64,000 nt of DNA from Hevea brasiliensis (Eukaryota > Streptophyta > Magnoliopsida > Malpighiales > Euphorbiaceae), in assembly GCF_030052815.1 (NCBI RefSeq), contig NC_079495.1:50135043-50199042 (forward strand), written 5' to 3'. Both the position numbers and the translations under genes were made by a program. Shown here piece after piece: positions 60,530 through 64,000 of the stretch (within the stretch, counting starts at the first letter, position 1; every line of letters begins with the position of its first letter). Below the pieces are notes generated by a model. It had not been told where the DNA came from. It did not search any database and saw only the letters and a list, made by a program, of their open reading frames with translations.

Positions 60530-63413
60530 CTTGTCCTCAAGGAAGAAATCAGAAAATCGCATTCGCAGACCATCAACAAATTCCCATATAGCATATGCAG
60601 GAGATTTATCCTTCCAATGGATTAGTAATTGTGTTGCAGCTGCATTTTTCCTTTTAATCATTCTTCTATCTAAAATAGCTTGTGGAAATATTGGGGCAAT
60701 AGTAGTGAAAGTGGGAAGTGAAGCAGAAGCTGGAACAAAACTTGTAAATGGTTTCAAATGAGACACATGAAAGACATTATGAATAAAGGCATCTGAAGGT
60801 AGCTGGAGCTTATAAGCAACTTTACCAATACGATCAATCACAGGAAAGGGCCTAAAGTATCTTGGCTGCAGTTTCTAATTGCCCCTAGTAATAGATTATT
60901 GTCGGTATGGCTGCAATTTAACCAAAACCTGATCAGCAATATTGAATTCCCTATTTGTTCTATTCCTATCAGCTTGTTGTTTCATACGAGTATTGGCTCT
61001 AGTCAAGTGGTGATGCAATAAGGCAATTGTACCTTCACGGCTTCACATTTAAATGTCTACAGCTGCTACAGAGGAATCATTAGGAAAATAGGGAACATGT
61101 ACAGGTGGAGGAAACCCATATAAAGCCTGAAAGGGTGACATTTTGATTGTGGAGTGATAAGAAGTATTATACCAAAATTGTGCTAGAGAAAGCCATATAG
61201 CCCATGTATTAAACATATCAATAACCATACATTTCGAGTAAGTTTCCAGAGTTCTGTTGACCACCTCAGTCTGACCATCTGTTTAAGGGCGGTAAGTAGT
61301 AGAATACTGCAACCCAACATCTTGAAATGCAAAGAGCTCCTTCCAAAATGTGCTTAGAAATACTGCTCCTCTATCAGTGGTAATAGTATTAGGCATCCCA
61401 TTATGTTTGAAGACCTGATCAAAGAATGCTTGAGCAACTGTAGTGGCTGAATAAGGATGAGATAAGGGAATAAAATAAGCATATTTTGTGAGTCTGTCCA
61501 CTATTACCATTATTAAAGAATGATCCTTAGATTTAGGTAATCCTTCAACAAAATCCATGGTCAGATCAAAGAAGATTCCCTGAGGTGCAGGTAAAGGTTA
61601 CAATAGCCCAGGAGATGCCACATTCTCATACTTATACTGTTGACATACAGTACATGAGCGGATATGCTGCCTAACTGCTTTCCTCATTCCTTTCCAATAA
61701 CCCACATTAGACAATCTCTTAATTATGATAGTCACACCAAAATGCCCCCCGAATGACGAATCATGAAAAAATTAGAGAAGTCTTATTTTGAGTACTAGAT
61801 CATCACCCACTACCAACTTCCCTTTCCTTTTCAAAGTGTCATGAAGCCAAGTATAATGCTTCTGAGAATTGGAATCAAGTTTGAGATCCTCAATAATAGA
61901 AACCAAGTGTGTATCACTAGACCAAGTGCATTTAATAGCCTGCATTAAATCAACAGGTAAAAAAATTATAGTAAGAGCATGCAATTGAGCTTGAGGAGCC
62001 CTTGAGTGTGCATCAGTAGCTGAATTATCACTTCCTTTCTTATAAACTATCTCATAGTCAAATTGCAAAAGTTTGGCTAACTAACCTTGTTGTTGCACAG
62101 TAGTTAACCTTTGATCCAATAAGTACTTTAGAGGTTGGTGATCTATCCTGATAATGAAGTGATTTGGAAGAAAATAATGCGCCCATTTTTTTTAAGGCAA
62201 AGAGAATTGCTAGCATTTCTCTTTCATAAGCAGGCAGGGCTTGGTGTTGTGATGAAAGACCTTTGCTTATATAAGTAATGGGATGACCTTCTTGCATCAA
62301 TACAACCCCAATTCCATCTCCTGAAGCATCAGTTTCCACTACAAAAGTTTTGCTGAAATTAGGAAGAGCCAACACAGGAGCTGAAACCATTGCCCTCTTC
62401 AACGTATCAAAAGCATCTTGTGCATTCATAGTCCATTCAAAAGCTTGCTTCTTTAATAAATCCATTAGAGGCCTAGCAATCTTGCCATAATCTTTCACAA
62501 ATCTTCTATAATAGCCCACAAGTCCCAAAAAACCCCTCAATTGCTTTACTGAAGTGGGAATTCTCTAGTCTTGCACAATAACAATTTTCTTACTATGAGT
62601 ATGAACTCTTGCTACAAAAATCAAATGGCCTAGATATTCCACCTGAGTACATCCAAAAACACACTTGCTTGCCTTAGCTACTAATTGATGTTCTTTCATT
62701 TCCTGGAATACCATTTTCAAATGCAAAACATGAGATTCTTTTGAAGGGCTATAGATGAGTATGTCATAAAAAAAAACAAGCACAAACTTCCTAAGATATT
62801 CCTTGAAAACTGAATTCATGAGACTTTGAAATGTAGAGGATTCATTTGTTAAACCAAAGGGCATAACAAGGAACTCATAATGCCCCTCATGAGTTTGAAA
62901 AGTTGTTTTATGTACATCTTCAGCGTGCATTCAAATCTGCCAGTACCCTGATTTAAGATCAATTTTAGAAAAGAATTCAGCTGACCCTAACTCCTCCAAT
63001 AGCTCCTCAATGACAGGAATAAGGAACTTGTCTTTAACTGTATTCTTATTAAGAGCTCTATAATTACTATAAAGGTTCCAAGACCCATTTTTCTTCTTGA
63101 CCAAAACTATAGGACTAGAGTAAGGGCTTTGGCTATGCTGTATTACCCTAGTATTGAGCATTTCTTGAACCATCTGCTCAATCACATCCTTTTGCATTGA
63201 AGGATACCTGTATGGTCTTACATTCACTGGTTCCACTCCTTCCTTTAATATGATTCGGTGATCATTTTTCCTAAATGGTGGTAAAGTTTTCAGATCTTGA
63301 AAAACATCAGAAAAGCCTTGTAATACCTGTTGTAACTCAGGCCAACTGTTACTATCATTCATTGCCAAGCTATATACTTGCTCATTCTGCCATATAAGTT
63401 GCATAGATTGCAA
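60530..63413 (-). pseudogene. pol: Gypsy pol: RT, RNase H, integrase, chromodomain, broken
   Basis: RT: PPFRKNDHRIILKEG, YSSPIVLVKKKNGSW, FFSKIDLKSGYWQI, then VMPFGLTNESSTFQSLMN and FVLVFFYDILIYS. The first catalytic Asp of the DD pair is Tyr, so the enzyme would be dead. RNase [53 protein letters not shown], then a frameshift at an A-run near 62190. Zinc-binding region: HIRSCTVCQQYK. Integrase: VIVDRLTKYAYFIP and TTDRGAVFLS carry two catalytic Asp, then YRP-stop-TDGQTEVVNRTLE with the Glu. C-terminus: NVFHVSHLKPF and a weak chromodomain (LIHWKDKSPAYAIWEF). At least two Gln codons have become TAA (near 61282 and 61600). Confidence 0.87.
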
Positions 63414-63429
63414 CTGATGAGTAATATTC

Positions 63430-64000
63430 TGTCACACCTTACCCCTCTGTAAGGCATAACAAGATCCCATAGAATACCTAATGAACTACCGAACTTCACC
63501 TACCGATAACTCATTAAGTACCCCACAAGGGATTTTAAACAATTTTCTTACTTTTGACAAGTGGTGAGCATTTTCTAATAGGTATTTAAAACATATGATT
63601 ACAAGTAAATCTAATTAATATTTTTGGTCCATTTTAGTTTTCCACAAATTTTATAAAAATTTTGACAGAGTTCTGTCTGTATTTTGAGAAACCAGTTCTT
63701 CAAATACCTGTAAAAAGCACTTCTTAAAGTTTTTCTCAACCACTACTTCGATTTCACAATCAAACTCAAACAATTTCACAATCATTACAATAAATTTCTC
63801 AAGTTCAAAATTCAATAATCCTCAGCATACTAGCAATACATTTCATTTAAATTAAATAAAATAGTTCCACTCATATTTTATTTGAGATAAAACAATTTAT
63901 ATACATCCTTACAAAATTCACATCAAAAGAAATACAAACTAAACTTTATTACAAACTTCATACAAATTTTGTACAAGCTGCTCAAGACCCATTTACATGT
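63430..64000 (-). mobile_element. Large LTR, 3' end, running off the window
   Basis: Plus reading begins TGTCACACCTTACCCC and continues collinearly with 6212-6780 and 53159-53730 (ATACC..ATGAA, GATTTTAAAC, CTGTATTTTGAGAAACCAG). Its far end and any target duplication (left flank TATTC) lie outside the window. It disrupts the gypsy element upstream of RT. Confidence 0.85.

Larger units (their letters stand above)
60107..63429 (-). mobile_element. Decayed chromovirus-like gypsy element
   Basis: Minus-strand order: RT (63413-62565), RNase H (62540-61772), zinc-binding and integrase core (about 61680-61049), chromodomain-like end (60841-60530), polypurine tract 60510-60523, 3' LTR 60107-60509. 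Integrase after RNase H identifies Ty3/gypsy. The gag, protease and 5' LTR are not seen because a large LTR is inserted at 63430. The short 403-bp LTR and the LEDKV..GEGID end suggest a Reina-like chromovirus (inference). Confidence 0.85.

Noticed and set aside
60401..60761. Plus-strand frames of 74 and 76 codons
   Set aside because: Antisense shadows of the gypsy chromodomain region and 3' LTR.

Overview
This is a nuclear plant chromosome window, most likely from a eudicot tree or shrub. The evidence is GT..AG introns in a plant-specific gene, plant-type ribosomal protein promoter motifs, and Ty1/copia and Ty3/gypsy LTR retrotransposons with tRNA-iMet primer sites. The DNA is AT-rich and mostly made of retrotransposons. 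The species cannot be fixed from the sequence alone.

Layout. 1-20.8 kb is a deep nest of LTR retrotransposons. A copia element (LTR 18674-20809, gag 16701-18091, minus strand) was split by a large gypsy-type LTR (4742-6211 continuing at 16420-16700). That LTR was split in turn by a complete 10.2-kb gag-only element with 3.8-kb LTRs (6212-16414, target duplication GTGTT). Further related LTR pieces lie to its left (1-1931, 1932-2174, 2175-4741). 20.8-26.4 kb is AT-rich intergenic DNA with no gene I recognise. 26441-33470 is a decayed 4.9-kb copia element on the minus strand. Its gag is interrupted by a 2.1-kb solo LTR (30667-32760, target duplication AGTGC) of the same family as the copia LTR at 18.7-20.8 kb.

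The first host gene is on the plus strand. Its coding exons span 37814-43867 (six coding exons, 1379 residues), probably after a 5' UTR exon ending at 35121. It encodes a long coiled-coil protein with a C-terminal membrane anchor, orthologous in pattern to Arabidopsis PICC (At2g32240). The second host gene is an intronless 60S ribosomal protein eL27 gene (50869-51276, minus), with telo-box and site II motifs in its promoter. Between and beyond them are AT-rich spacers with SINE-like pieces, a near-perfect 96-bp hairpin and a G-rich run.

53159-57299 is a solo gypsy-type LTR with another LTR of its own superfamily nested inside it (54192-55276, target duplication TAAGT). 60107-63429 is a decayed chromovirus-like gypsy pol with one 403-bp LTR, cut at 63430 by one more LTR of the large-LTR group that runs off the window.

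Two items stand out. One is the gag-only element, whose reading frame stops just where protease should begin. The other is a pair of abutting stem-loops in the transcript-sense strand of the large LTRs. Their base pairs covary between diverged copies, which suggests a structured RNA element. The large LTRs also repeatedly insert into each other.
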